From: Actinacidiphila guanduensis
GTDB lineage: Bacteria > Actinomycetota > Actinomycetes > Streptomycetales > Streptomycetaceae
Assembly: GCF_900103985.1 (NCBI RefSeq)
Contig: NZ_FNIE01000013.1
Span: 1 to 64,000, forward strand
Direction of reading: 5' to 3'
Length of the DNA: 64,000 nt
A program made the position numbers and the translations under genes. Below, one piece after another: positions 8,238-19,806 of this stretch. Under the pieces are notes generated by a model. That model was not told the DNA's origin. It worked only from the letters and a program-made list of their open reading frames with translations, and searched no databases. Positions within the stretch are counted from its first letter, which is position 1; the number at the start of each line of letters is the position of its first letter.

Positions 8238-8831
8238 GTGAGAAGCACCGGCGACGGTTTGGCGACCGGCGGCCCGTATCCCACCCGGGGGCCGCTCGCC
8301 CACGCCACTGCGGCCACGGGCGGCGACGGCGTCCCGGCCGAGCAGATCGGCTACCGCGGCCCGGCCGCGTGCGCGGCCACCGGCATCACCTACCGCCAGC
8401 TCGATTACTGGGCGCGCACCGGCCTGGTGGAGCCGAGCGTGCGGCCGGCCTACGGGTCGGGCACCCAGCGGCTCTACAGCTTCGCCGACGTGGTCGTGCT
8501 GAAGATCGTCAAGCGGCTGCTGGACACCGGGGTGTCCCTGCAGAACATCCGCACCGCGGTCCAGCACCTGCGCTCGGTGGTGCCCGACGAGCTGCCCCGG
8601 ATGACGCTGATGAGCGACGGCGCCACGGTCTACGAGTGCACCTCGCCCGACGAGGTCGTCGAGCTGCTCCAGGGCGGCCAGGGCATCTTCGGCATCGCGG
8701 TCGGCGTGGTCTGGCGGGACGTGCAGAGCGCGCTGTCGCAGATGCACGGCGAGCGGGTCGACACCGGCGAGACCCTGGTCGGCCACAACCCGGCCGACGA
8801 ACTCGCCCGCCGCCGCAACCGGGCGGTCTAG
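8238..8831 (+). CDS. MerR-family transcriptional regulator (Rv1830-like)
   Basis: A 197-residue regulator with a MerR DNA-binding domain at about 35-105: ITYRQLDYWARTGLVEP recognition region, then SGTQRLYSFADVVVLKIVKRLLDTGVSLQNI. A helical and mixed C-terminal part probably dimerises. Order and sequence type match M. tuberculosis Rv1830, a regulator linked there to growth and division. The target in this organism is unknown. GTG 8238 follows GGAGGGACGGAGG, and the gene has its own strong promoter. Confidence 0.85.
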   Translation: MRSTGDGLATGGPYPTRGPLAHATAATGGDGVPAEQIGYRGPAACAATGITYRQLDYWARTGLVEPSVRPAYGSGTQRLYSFADVVVLKIVKRLLDTGVSLQNIRTAVQHLRSVVPDELPRMTLMSDGATVYECTSPDEVVELLQGGQGIFGIAVGVVWRDVQSALSQMHGERVDTGETLVGHNPADELARRRNRAV

Positions 8832-8939
8832 GGCCAAGCCCACCGAGGCCCCGCCGAAGCGCTGTGCGGGAGCGGCCCGACCCGCCGTTCCCGTACGCGT
8901 GTACGGCCGATGTCGGTGGCATGCGCGACCATCGGTGGT

Positions 8940-10493
8940 GTGAGAAGTGCGCCGACGATCCTCCACCTGGACATGGACGCGTTCTTCGCCGCGGTGGAGC
9001 AGGCGTCCAAGCCCAGCCTGCGGGGCAAGCCGGTGGTGGTCGGCGGCCTCGGGCCGCGCGGGGTGGTCTCCACCGCCTCCTACGAGGCGCGCGTCCACGG
9101 CGTGCACTCCGCCATGGCCACCGCCCACGCCCGCCGGCTCGCCCCCAACGCCGCCTACCTCTACCCGAGGTTCACCGTCTACCGCCGGATCAGCGACATC
9201 GTCATGACGCTGCTGCGCGAGGCGTCCCCGCTGATAGAGCCGCTCAGCGTGGACGAGGCGTTCGTCGACCTGGAGGCGGGCCCCAGCCGCGACGACCCGC
9301 GCGAGGTCGCCCGGCGGCTGCGCGCCGACATCCGCACCGCCACGGGCCTGACCGCCTCCGTCGGCCTGGCCGGCTCCAAGCTGCTCGCCAAGATCGCCTC
9401 GGAGAAGGCGAAGCCGGACGGCCTGGTCGTGGTGGAACCCGGCACCGAGCAGGCCCTGCTCGACCCGATGCCGGTGCGCACCCTGCCCGGGGTCGGCCCG
9501 GCCACCGCCGAGCACCTGCGCAAGGCCGGCATCCTCACCGTCGCCGAGATCACCCACGCCGGCGAGCCCGAACTGGTGCGGCTGCTCGGCAAGGCACACG
9601 GCGCCGGGCTGTTCGCGATGGCCTCCGGGCTGGACAACCGCCCGGTCGTCGCCGACCGCGACGTGAAGTCCATCTCCGTGGAGGACACCTACGACACCGA
9701 CCTCACCGACCGCGCCCATGTCCGCTACGAGATCGACCGGCTCGCCGAGCGCTGCGTGCAGCGGCTGCGCGGGGCCGGCCGCTCCGGCCGCACCGTGGTG
9801 GTCAAGATCCGGCGGTACGACTTCTCCACCCTGACCCGCTCCGAGACGCTCCGGGCCCCCACCGACGACCCGGCGGTGGTCCGCGAGACCGCGCGGCGGC
9901 TGGCCGAGGCCGTCGACACCACCGGCGGGGTGCGGCTGCTGGGGGTGGGCGTTGCGGGCCTGGCCGACTTCACCCAGGAGGACCTGTTCGCGCAGGCCCC
10001 CGAGGACGGGTCGGCCGCCGCGGAGGCACTCGTCCCGGAGCTGCCCACGGCCCCGCCGCCGCAGGGCGAGCGGGCCCGCCAATGGCTGCCCGGCCACGAC
10101 GTCACCCATGAGGAGTACGGGCCCGGGTGGGTGCAGGGCAGCGGCGTGGGGCGGGTCACCGTGCGCTTCGAAGTGCCCACCGACACCCGGCCCGGACGGG
10201 TGCGCACCTTTCCCGCCGACGACCCGGCGCTGTCCCACAGCGACCCGCTGCCCCTGGCCCGCGAGGCCGCCTGGAACGCCGAGCGGGGCCTGGAGATCGG
10301 CGGCGCGGTCGCGGAGGGCCCGGGCGACACCGGCGAGGCGGACGGTACGGGCCACCCCCGGGACGCAGGGGAAAACCCCCGGGGGGCGGAGAGCGGCGGG
10401 GATGCCGGCAGTGGCGGTCAGTCGCCGGCCAGCTTGCCGAAGTCGCCAGAGGGGGCGGCCTCCGGGCCCGAGCGCGGCACGTCCATGCCGTAG
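8940..10493 (+). CDS. dinB: DNA polymerase IV (Y family)
   Basis: Error-prone translesion polymerase. Catalytic acidic residues are visible in HLDMDAFFAAVEQ (D11, D13) and SVDEAFVDLE (D105, E106), followed by the helix-hairpin-helix LPGVGPATAEHLRKAGI and a little-finger domain. QEDLF (346-350) fits the sliding-clamp binding motif. At about 517 residues it is longer than typical DinB because of a C-terminal extension of about 110 glycine/glutamate-rich residues. GTG 8940 places the conserved ILHLDMD motif near the start; ATG 8910 is an alternative. The last 76 bases overlap the convergent PRC-barrel gene. Confidence 0.92.
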   Translation: MRSAPTILHLDMDAFFAAVEQASKPSLRGKPVVVGGLGPRGVVSTASYEARVHGVHSAMATAHARRLAPNAAYLYPRFTVYRRISDIVMTLLREASPLIEPLSVDEAFVDLEAGPSRDDPREVARRLRADIRTATGLTASVGLAGSKLLAKIASEKAKPDGLVVVEPGTEQALLDPMPVRTLPGVGPATAEHLRKAGILTVAEITHAGEPELVRLLGKAHGAGLFAMASGLDNRPVVADRDVKSISVEDTYDTDLTDRAHVRYEIDRLAERCVQRLRGAGRSGRTVVVKIRRYDFSTLTRSETLRAPTDDPAVVRETARRLAEAVDTTGGVRLLGVGVAGLADFTQEDLFAQAPEDGSAAAEALVPELPTAPPPQGERARQWLPGHDVTHEEYGPGWVQGSGVGRVTVRFEVPTDTRPGRVRTFPADDPALSHSDPLPLAREAAWNAERGLEIGGAVAEGPGDTGEADGTGHPRDAGENPRGAESGGDAGSGGQSPASLPKSPEGAASGPERGTSMP

Positions 10494-10786
10494 TGGTGGT
10501 AGAGCTGCAGCTCCTGCTCGGGGGAGAGGTGGCGGCCCACGCCGAAGTCGGGCGCGTCACGGATGAGCGCCTTGCGGTAGGGCACGCGCAGCTCGTCGCC
10601 GACCAGTTCGCTGGGCCCGAGCGGCACGAAGGCGTCGCGGGTGAACAGCCCGGTGCGCACCGCCGCCCACTCGGGGATGCCGGTGGCGTCGTCGAGGTAG
10701 ACCTCGTCCACCGTGCCGATCCTGGCCCCGTCCTGGTCGAAGGCGCGGCGGCCGATCAGGCTGCGCGGATCGATGTCGGTCTGCAC
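10418..10786 (-). CDS. PRC-barrel domain protein
   Basis: A 122-residue protein with one PRC-barrel domain at the N-terminus (DIDPRSLIGRRAFDQDG, then IGTVDEVYLDDATGIPEWAAV). The domain occurs in RNA-processing and stress-related proteins and usually mediates binding; the role here is unknown. The tail is acidic and proline-rich. GTG 10786 is preceded by GGAGGG. The 3' end overlaps the dinB 3' end on the other strand by 76 bases. Confidence 0.82.
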   Translation of the reverse strand: MQTDIDPRSLIGRRAFDQDGARIGTVDEVYLDDATGIPEWAAVRTGLFTRDAFVPLGPSELVGDELRVPYRKALIRDAPDFGVGRHLSPEQELQLYHHYGMDVPRSGPEAAPSGDFGKLAGD

Positions 10787-10928
10787 GGTCCCTCCAACCC
10801 ACGGGGTGACAGCTGCTGATTACCACCAAAAGCCACAACCGGTGGGATGTCGACTCGGCGCGGCGCCCCGTCCACCGCCCCACCCCCGCCCCCCCATCCT
10901 CGCCCCGACGTGCCGGAGCAGGCGCTGG

Positions 10929-10934
10929 TAGGCT
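10929..10934 (+). promoter_or_regulatory. -10 box (TAGGCT) for the gcvP transcript
   Basis: TAGGCT lies about 20 bases before the first aptamer stem, where a promoter for the riboswitch transcript is expected. No clear -35 box is visible. Confidence 0.45.
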
Positions 10935-10953
10935 GAACGCGGCCGCAGAACCC

Positions 10954-11174
10954 ATGCGGGAGAGTCCACCGTCACCCGGCCCAGCGGCCGGCGGCGGGGG
11001 CGCCGAAGGAGCAAATCCTCCCCGGAATCTCTCAGGCATCCGTACCGCACGGGCGAGGTCACTCTGGAAAGCAGGACCTGCCCGGAGGCGGCGCGGCCGC
11101 CGGGTGGCGTCCTCACCGACGGTGAAAACCGCCCCCGGGCGGTGAAGCTCTCAGGTTCTCTGACAGAGGGGGAG
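10954..11174 (+). ncRNA. tandem glycine riboswitch upstream of gcvP
   Basis: Two consecutive glycine aptamers. The first (about 10954-11041) runs from GCGGGAGAGTCC through GGCGCCGAAGGAGCAA to AATCTCTCAGGCA. The second (about 11047-11174) runs from GGGCGAGGTCACTCTGGAAAG through CACCGACGGTGAAAACC to TCTCAGGTTCTCTGACAGAGGGG. These are the conserved sequences of the gcvT-type motif, in which glycine binding increases expression of the glycine cleavage system. The gcvP start lies about 60 bases downstream. Confidence 0.93.
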
Positions 11175-11234
11175 GCCGTACGGGTGCCGTGCACGGCACC
11201 CCCCGAAGGTCGGCAGACCAGGAGGCCCCCGAAG

Positions 11235-14123
<2,889 letters not shown>

Positions 14124-14172
14124 CCCCACGTGGCGAGCGGCCCGCGTCCCTCGGCGCGGGCCGGGCATGGCT

Positions 14173-14204
14173 GAGCCGGCTCCCCCCTCGCGGGGAACCG
14201 GCTC
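14173..14204. terminator. hairpin between convergent gcvP and DUF5999 genes
   Basis: GAGCCGGCTCCCC and GGGGAACCGGCTC form an imperfect stem around a short loop. Lying 50 bases past gcvP and 58 bases past the convergent gene, it could end transcription from both sides. Confidence 0.55.
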
Positions 14205-14261
14205 GGTCGTACGTTCCCGCCCGCGCGCTGCTCCTTTCGGGGGCCGCGGGCGCCGGGGCCG

Positions 14262-14468
14262 TCAGGCCGCGGTGGTGACGCGCCCGGTGCCCAGCGGGCG
14301 GTGCGGGGCGATGATCTCGCCGTCGGGCAGGATCTCCCCGGTGTCCTCGAAGACGAGCACGCCGTTGCACAGCAGGCTCCAGCCCTGCTCCGGGTGGCCG
14401 GCCACGATGACGGCGGCCTCGCGGTCGGGGCTGTCTGCGGTGGGGCACTGCGGCTGGTGGTTGCACAT
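14262..14468 (-). CDS. DUF5999 family small protein
   Basis: A 68-residue protein with the signature MCNHQPQCPTAD at the N-terminus (two cysteines and a histidine that could bind metal), then AAVIVAGHPEQGWSLLCNGVLVFEDTGE and a C-terminal PHRP. This family is common in Streptomyces and has no known function. ATG 14468 is chosen because the family starts at MCxHQPxCP; the longer reading frame upstream is not conserved-looking. No strong ribosome-binding site is visible. Confidence 0.8.
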   Translation of the reverse strand: MCNHQPQCPTADSPDREAAVIVAGHPEQGWSLLCNGVLVFEDTGEILPDGEIIAPHRPLGTGRVTTAA

Positions 14469-14761
14469 GGGCGGTGTCTTTCGCTGCGAGAGGTGAGTGG
14501 TGCGGTCGGTCGCGCTGCCTGCCGTGGTCACGGCCTGCCTGGCCTGGTTCATCCGTCCCCCGTCGTGTGGTGCGGCGGTCCCAGTCTTGCCCCACGAAGG
14601 TCGTTCCGCAGGGATTTCGCGGATGCGGTACTACTCGGTAGTCCTCGGTGCCTTCCGGTACTCACCGGTACAGGACGCGTCACCCGCGCGCACGGTTGCG
14701 GTCACGAAAGCGGCGCCCCCGGTCCGGCCCGGACCGGGGGCGCCGCCGTTGCCCGCGCGGC
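14469..14761. other. intergenic region, no gene recognised
   Basis: About 290 bases between the DUF5999 gene and the next minus-strand gene. It contains the hairpin at 14711-14745. A short GGTACT-rich stretch (14630-14675, GGTACTACTCGGTAGTCCTCGG and GGTACTCACCGGTACAGG) may be regulatory. No coding sequence is convincing. Confidence 0.5.
14711..14745 (-). terminator. terminator hairpin after the 14762-15349 gene
   Basis: Perfect 15-bp inverted repeat (14711-14725 with 14731-14745) and a five-base loop, beginning 17 bases after the stop of the minus-strand gene. The minus-strand sequence continues CTTTCG, a weak T tract. Confidence 0.7.
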
Positions 14762-15349
14762 TCAGGCGGGCGAGCCCGCCAGCGGCGGCGGGGCGAGCCA
14801 CACGCTGAGCACCGGCGCCAGCTCCAGCATCCGGTAGACCCGGTGGGAGGCGATCCCGGGCGGGGCGGGCGCCAGCGGGATGAGGAGGTCGGCCGGGTCC
14901 GGCTGGGCGGTGGCCGCGTCCGCCCGTGGCACCGAGTGCAGCCACAGCGCCATCATGTAGCGCGCGGGCAGCGACAGCAGGTGCGGCTGGTAGGTCTCCG
15001 GCAGCGCGTCGGCCTGCCGCAGCGCCCGCTCGGTCGAGGCGATGTACGGGCCCTCGGAGAAGCGGGAGAAGACCCAGCCGTCGGGGGTCGCCACGGTCTC
15101 GCCCGCCGCCGCCACCTGGGCACCTGCCCTGATATGGAACCGCCAGCCGGCCAGCCGCGCCTGCGGCAGGCCGCCGGGGACGGTGGCCGGCTCGAAGACG
15201 TGGACCGGCAGCGGGTGCTCGGCGTCCAGCGGGCCCTCGGCGCTGCGCAGCGCCGGTGTCCTGGCCTCCCGGACTGCGGTGGGCGAGCTGAGGGCCGCGA
15301 GGACGCTCAGCAGGGCGGGTGCGGGTGCAGGGGGGACAAGCAGCGGCAT
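14762..15349 (-). CDS. hypothetical protein
   Basis: I do not recognise this 195-residue protein. It has no signal peptide or membrane helix. The N-terminus is alanine/leucine-rich, followed by a globular-looking middle (LAGWRFHIRAGAQVAA, DGWVFSRFSEGPYIASTERALRQAD, LPARYMMALWLHS) and a proline-rich C-terminus. ATG 15349 has GAGAGGCG upstream. Codon use matches neighbouring genes, and a strong hairpin follows the stop, so I think the gene is real. Confidence 0.65.
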   Translation of the reverse strand: MPLLVPPAPAPALLSVLAALSSPTAVREARTPALRSAEGPLDAEHPLPVHVFEPATVPGGLPQARLAGWRFHIRAGAQVAAAGETVATPDGWVFSRFSEGPYIASTERALRQADALPETYQPHLLSLPARYMMALWLHSVPRADAATAQPDPADLLIPLAPAPPGIASHRVYRMLELAPVLSVWLAPPPLAGSPA

Positions 15350-15854
15350 GATGTCGCCTCTCACTGGGAGACACGTGGTGCGGGCACAAGGAGGTGCGGG
15401 CGGGTGGCGGACGGCGCGGTCAGTACCCGGTGAGGGTTACTGCTCAAGACGCCCGGCGACGGCGGATACTCCTGCCTCGTGCGCGGAGTTTATACGAACT
15501 TTGTTCACTGCGTGTTTCGTCTAGTCGCCGCCCGTATTGCCCGCAAGGCGATTACCTGCCTTCTTCGCGGCAGCCCACCGCGGCATTTGCGCAGGTTATG
15601 GGGCGGTCGGTGGATATTTCCGCCCGTCACGGACGGCCGGAAACCACCGGTGGTTATCCCGTGTGATTCCTCCCGGCCGTCGCGCGGAATGTGCCCGCGG
15701 AACATGCCGGACGTCCAGTGCCCGCCCGCTGCACTTGCAAGCGTAGCGGGCGGCGCGTCCCGAGGGGCGGCGATGGATCGATCCTTTGGATGGGCATCCT
15801 CCCGCCCGGAGTGGGCATCCTCCGATGAGTACCCGCACAAGGAGGGACGCTTCG
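15350..15854. other. long intergenic region with direct repeats
   Basis: About 500 bases with lower GC than the flanks in places, such as AGTTTATACGAACTTTGTTCAC near 15487. No coding sequence is convincing. TGGGCATCCTCC occurs twice (15791-15802 and 15812-15823) shortly before the ligase gene, 21 bases apart. The region probably contains promoters for both flanking genes, but I cannot place them. Confidence 0.55.
15791..15823 (+). promoter_or_regulatory. paired direct repeats upstream of the GCS2-family gene
   Basis: TGGGCATCCTCC is repeated exactly with a 21-base period, two helical turns, ending 32 bases before ATG 15855. That spacing would place two copies of a DNA-binding protein on one face of the helix. 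The regulator is unknown. Confidence 0.45.
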
Positions 15855-17348
15855 ATGGGGGAGAAGGTCACCGCAGACGCGTTCGACCTGGCCGACCGCA
15901 GGATGTACCGGAACAAGCTCCGCCAGTGCCTGCTGGGGCTGGAGCGGCTGCTGGACGAGAAGCGATTCGACCGGCCCCGGAATCTCATGGGGCTGGAGAT
16001 CGAATTGAATCTCGCCGATTCCGACGGCCTGCCGCGCATGATGAACGAAGAGGTGCTGGAGCGCATCGCGAGCCGCGATTTCCAGACCGAGCTGGCCCAG
16101 TTCAATATCGAGGTGAACATCGCGCCGCACCGGCTTTCCGGCCGTGTGCTCGACCGGCTCGCCGAGGAACTGCGCACCGGCCTCGGCTACGCCGACCGGA
16201 TGGCGGGGGAGGTCGGCGCGCGCATCGTGATGGTGGGAATTCTGCCCACCCTCCAGGCCCAGGACCTGGTCTCGGCGAACCTCTCCCGGGCCGACCGCTA
16301 CACCCTGCTGAACGAGCGCATCCTGGCCATGCGGGGCGAGGACATCACCTTGGACATCGAGGGTGTGGAGCACCTCGTCTACACCTCCGCCTCGATCGCG
16401 CCCGAGGCCGCCTGCACCTCCATGCAGATGCACCTCCAGGTCACCCCGGGCCGCTTCGCCGACGTGTGGAACGCCGCCCAGGTCGTCTCGGCGCCCCAGG
16501 TGGCCCTGGGTGCCAACTCGCCCTTCCTCTTCGGCCGCGAGCTGTGGCGCGAGACCCGCACCCTGCTCTTCCAGCAGGCCACCGACACCCGCCCGCAGGA
16601 GCTGCGCAGCCAGGGGGTGCGGCCGCTGGCCTGGTTCGGCGAGCGGTGGATCGACTCGGCGGCCGACCTCTTCGCGGAGAACGTGCGCTACTTCCCCTCG
16701 CTGCTGCCGATCTGCGACGACGAGGACCCGCTGCGGGTGCTCGACGAGGGCGGGGTGCCGCAGCTGCGCGAGCTGACCCTGCACAACGGCACGATCTACC
16801 GCTGGAACCGCCCGGTCTACGAGGTGGTGGACGGCGTGCCGCACCTGCGGGTGGAGAACCGGGTGCTGCCCGCCGGGCCCACCGTCGCCGACGTCGTCGC
16901 GAACGCCGCCTTCTACTACGGGCTGGTCCGCGCCCTGGCCGAGCAGCCGCGCCCGCTGTGGCAGCGGATGCCCTTCGGCGCGGCCGCGGCCAACTTCGAC
17001 GCCGCCTGCCGCGACGGCATCGCGGCGGTGCTGCACTGGCCGCGCGGCCGCGGCGGCGCGCTCGCCCAGGTGCCCGCGGTGGACCTCGTCCGCGAGGAGC
17101 TGCTGCCGCTGGCCGCGGCCGGGCTCGACGCCTGGGGCATCGACGCGGCCGACCGCGACCTGTACCTCGGCATCATCGAGCGGCGCTGCCACACCCGCAC
17201 CAACGGCGCCCGCTGGCAGGCCGACGCCTTCCACCACTACCTCGGCCGCGGCCTGGACCGCAGGGCGGCGCTGGCTGCGATGACCCAGCGCTACCGCGAC
17301 CTGTCGTTCGCCGGCGAGCCGGTCCACACCTGGCCGGTCCCGGCCTGA
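15855..17348 (+). CDS. glutamate-cysteine ligase family protein (GCS2-like)
   Basis: A 497-residue ATP-dependent carboxylate-amine ligase of the GCS2 superfamily. The N-terminal NLMGLEIELNL supplies metal-binding acidic residues; QFNIEVNIAPH and TSMQMHLQV are further active-site strands, and ENRVLPAGPT is characteristic. The reaction is inferred as gamma-glutamyl amide bond formation, but the amine substrate need not be cysteine. These genes occur in streptomycetes beside the dedicated mycothiol and ergothioneine enzymes. ATG 15855 has GGAGGG eight bases upstream. Confidence 0.78.
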   Translation: MGEKVTADAFDLADRRMYRNKLRQCLLGLERLLDEKRFDRPRNLMGLEIELNLADSDGLPRMMNEEVLERIASRDFQTELAQFNIEVNIAPHRLSGRVLDRLAEELRTGLGYADRMAGEVGARIVMVGILPTLQAQDLVSANLSRADRYTLLNERILAMRGEDITLDIEGVEHLVYTSASIAPEAACTSMQMHLQVTPGRFADVWNAAQVVSAPQVALGANSPFLFGRELWRETRTLLFQQATDTRPQELRSQGVRPLAWFGERWIDSAADLFAENVRYFPSLLPICDDEDPLRVLDEGGVPQLRELTLHNGTIYRWNRPVYEVVDGVPHLRVENRVLPAGPTVADVVANAAFYYGLVRALAEQPRPLWQRMPFGAAAANFDAACRDGIAAVLHWPRGRGGALAQVPAVDLVREELLPLAAAGLDAWGIDAADRDLYLGIIERRCHTRTNGARWQADAFHHYLGRGLDRRAALAAMTQRYRDLSFAGEPVHTWPVPA

Positions 17349-17721
17349 TCCGACCCGGGCGCCGCAGGCGCGGCTCGGACCTACCCGGGCCGTCCGGGCC
17401 CCCGGACGGTCGGCCGCGGCCGCACGGGCCGCCCGGGTGTCCTCCGCCCGCGGGCCGCCGGCACGCGGGTGCTTCCGGTGGCTCGGCCGGTGCGGTGCCC
17501 CGCCAGCCGGTCGGGCGCCGCACCGGCTTGCCCGTGCAGGCGGGCCGGGCCCGGGCGTGCACAGCGCCCGCACGGCCCGCTCCCGGGCAGCTCACAGCCG
17601 CCGGCGTTCCGGTGGGGGCGGTGGCGCCGGGACGGGCCGGATCTTCGTATCGTGTCCAGCAGCGACTCCCGGGCCGGCGCGCACCAGGCGCCGCGGTGGG
17701 GCGAGGACACGGGAGGACCGC
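17349..17721. other. intergenic region with a weak hairpin
   Basis: About 370 bases without a convincing gene. CCGTCCGGG (17390-17398) and CCCGGACGG (17401-17409) form a tight stem that may terminate the GCS2-like gene. The remainder is GC-rich, with no other motif I can support. Confidence 0.45.
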
Positions 17722-18513
17722 GTGGTGGCAGAGCAGGTACGGCCGGTGGAGACACCGCCCTTCGAGGCGCGGACGCTGCGCAGCGAGACCCTGATCGTGC
17801 TCGCGCTGTCGCTGGGCGCCAGCGGGGTGTCCGCCGTGATCAGCTTCGTCGGCTCGGTCACCCGGCCCGGCGCGCTGAAGAACCAGGCCGCCACCCTCGT
17901 CGGCTCGCAGGCGCCCGGCCGGCCCTGGCTCGACCTGGCCTGGCAGGTGTTCGCCATCGCCACCGCGCTCGCCCCGGTCGCGCTCGTCGCCCACCTGCTG
18001 GCCCGCGAGCGGGTCGGGATGCCCGTGATCGGCCTGGACCGCAGCCAGCCCCGGCGCGACCTGGCCCGCGGGGCGGTGATCGCGGCCGTCATCGGCGGCA
18101 CCGGCCTCGCCTTCTACCTCGGGGTGCGGGCGGCCGGCTTCAACCTCACCGTCGTCCCCGAATCGCTGCCGGCCGTCTGGTGGCGCATCCCCGTGCTGGT
18201 CGCCTCGGCCGTGCAGAACGCCGTGCTGGAGGAGGTCATCGTCGTCGGCTACCTGCTGCGGCGGCTGGACCAGCTCGGCTGGGCGCCGAACCGGGCGCTG
18301 GCCGCCAGCGCGGTGCTGCGCGGCTCGTACCACCTCTACCAGGGACTGGGCGGGATGGTCGGCAACATGGTGATGGGCGTGGTCTTCGTGCTGCTCTACC
18401 GCCGCTGGGGCCGGATCGGACCGCTGGTGGCCGCGCACTCCCTCATCGACACGGTCGCCTTCGTCGGCTACGCGGTGCTGGCCGGGAAGGTCGGCTGGCT
18501 GCCGACGGGCTGA
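17722..18513 (+). CDS. CPBP-family intramembrane metalloprotease
   Basis: A 263-residue protein with about seven membrane helices. The CPBP (Abi/CAAX-like) motifs appear in order: a paired glutamate motif LEEVIVVGYLLRRL, the RGSYHLYQG histidine motif, and AAHSLIDT. Members cleave or process membrane proteins, and several protect against peptides; the substrate here is unknown. GTG 17722 has GGGAGGAC upstream; GTG 17725 is equally possible. Confidence 0.83.
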   Translation: MVAEQVRPVETPPFEARTLRSETLIVLALSLGASGVSAVISFVGSVTRPGALKNQAATLVGSQAPGRPWLDLAWQVFAIATALAPVALVAHLLARERVGMPVIGLDRSQPRRDLARGAVIAAVIGGTGLAFYLGVRAAGFNLTVVPESLPAVWWRIPVLVASAVQNAVLEEVIVVGYLLRRLDQLGWAPNRALAASAVLRGSYHLYQGLGGMVGNMVMGVVFVLLYRRWGRIGPLVAAHSLIDTVAFVGYAVLAGKVGWLPTG

Positions 18514-18647
18514 CGCCGGACCGGGTCCGCACCGCGCAGCCGACGAAGGCGACCGGCCGGTACGGGGAAGCACGTACCCGCCCCCGCGGCCGCTTGCGCC
18601 CCTCTGCGGGCGGCTGGTGCAGTGGAGGTGCGGAGGAGGTGGTCGCC

Positions 18648-19736
18648 ATGACCACGGCAGAACGCACAGCAGCCGCGACGGGCGCGGACCAGGACCGGGT
18701 GATGGAGTTCCTGGAGCAGGTGGTCACCGACGGGGCCGCTGCCATGGCCGGGCTGTGCACCTCGCTCGGCGACCGGCTCGGCATCTACCGGGCGATGGCC
18801 GGCGCCGGGCCGTTGAGCAGCGCCGAACTCGCCGAGCGCACCGGTCTGTCCGAGCGCTACGTGCGCGAGTGGCTGGCCTCGCAGGTGGCCGGCGGCTACG
18901 TCGTCCACCACCGCGACGGCGACCGCTACGAGCTGCCCGACGCGCACGCCGCCGTGCTCGCCGACCCCGACGCGCCGACGTACGCGGCCGGGATGTTCAC
19001 CATGCTGCAGGCCCTGTACGGCACCGAGGACCGGCTCATGGACGCCTTCCGCACCGGCGGCGGCGTCGCCTGGGGCGAGCACGGGAGCGCGCTGTTCGAG
19101 GGCACCGCGAAGTTCTTCCGGCCCGGCTACGCGGCCTCGCTGGTACCCGAGTGGCTGACCGCGGTGGACGGCATGGTCGAGCGGCTGGAGGGCGGCGCCG
19201 AGGTCGCCGACATCGGCTGCGGTTACGGCTGGTCCACGATGCTCATGGCGCAGGCGTTCCCCGCCTCGCACTTCCACGGCTTCGACTATCACCGGCCCTC
19301 GGTGGAGGCCGCCCGCCGGATCGCCGCCGAGCAGGGCCTGGCCGACCGCGTCGAGTTCGACGTCGCCACCGCCCAGGACTACCCCGGCGACCGGTACGAC
19401 CTCGTCACGTTCTTCGACTGCCTGCACGACATGAGCGACCCCGGCGCCGCCCTGCGCCACACCGCGCAGGCGATGGCCGAGGACGGCACCTGCATGCTCG
19501 TGGAGCCGAACGCGTCGGCGCAGGTCGAGGAGAACGCCAACCCCATCGGGCGCGGCCTGACCGCCGCCTCGGTCGCGGTGTGCCTGCCCGCCGCCATGGC
19601 CGAGCCCGGCCCGGAGGCGCTGGGCAACCACGCGGGCGAGGACGCGGTCCGCAGGATCGCCGCCGAGGCGGGGCTGCCCACCTGGCAGCTCGCCGCGGAG
19701 TCGCAGGTCAACCGCGTGTACGCGCTGGCCCACTGA
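18648..19736 (+). CDS. class I SAM-dependent methyltransferase with winged-helix N-terminus
   Basis: A 362-residue enzyme. Residues about 20-110 form a dimerisation/winged-helix region (LSSAELAERTGLSERYVREWLASQVAGGYV). The Rossmann methyltransferase core follows, with motif I VADIGCGYGWST, then FHGFDYHRPSVEAAR and DLVTFFDCLHDM. The arrangement is that of O-methyltransferase-like proteins, but substrates vary widely. GGAGGAGG precedes ATG 18648. It starts 134 bases after the CPBP gene. Confidence 0.85.
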   Translation: MTTAERTAAATGADQDRVMEFLEQVVTDGAAAMAGLCTSLGDRLGIYRAMAGAGPLSSAELAERTGLSERYVREWLASQVAGGYVVHHRDGDRYELPDAHAAVLADPDAPTYAAGMFTMLQALYGTEDRLMDAFRTGGGVAWGEHGSALFEGTAKFFRPGYAASLVPEWLTAVDGMVERLEGGAEVADIGCGYGWSTMLMAQAFPASHFHGFDYHRPSVEAARRIAAEQGLADRVEFDVATAQDYPGDRYDLVTFFDCLHDMSDPGAALRHTAQAMAEDGTCMLVEPNASAQVEENANPIGRGLTAASVAVCLPAAMAEPGPEALGNHAGEDAVRRIAAEAGLPTWQLAAESQVNRVYALAH

Positions 19737-19806
19737 GGCGGCTCGGCACCGCCGACACCGGAATCGGGCGGTGGCCCGCGGCCCGGCCGCGTGGAACAGT
19801 GGAAGT

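Noticed and set aside
14497..14808. Plus-strand frame of 103 codons between the DUF5999 and hypothetical genes
   Set aside because: No ribosome-binding site or domain; it overlaps a strong terminator hairpin of the opposite gene.
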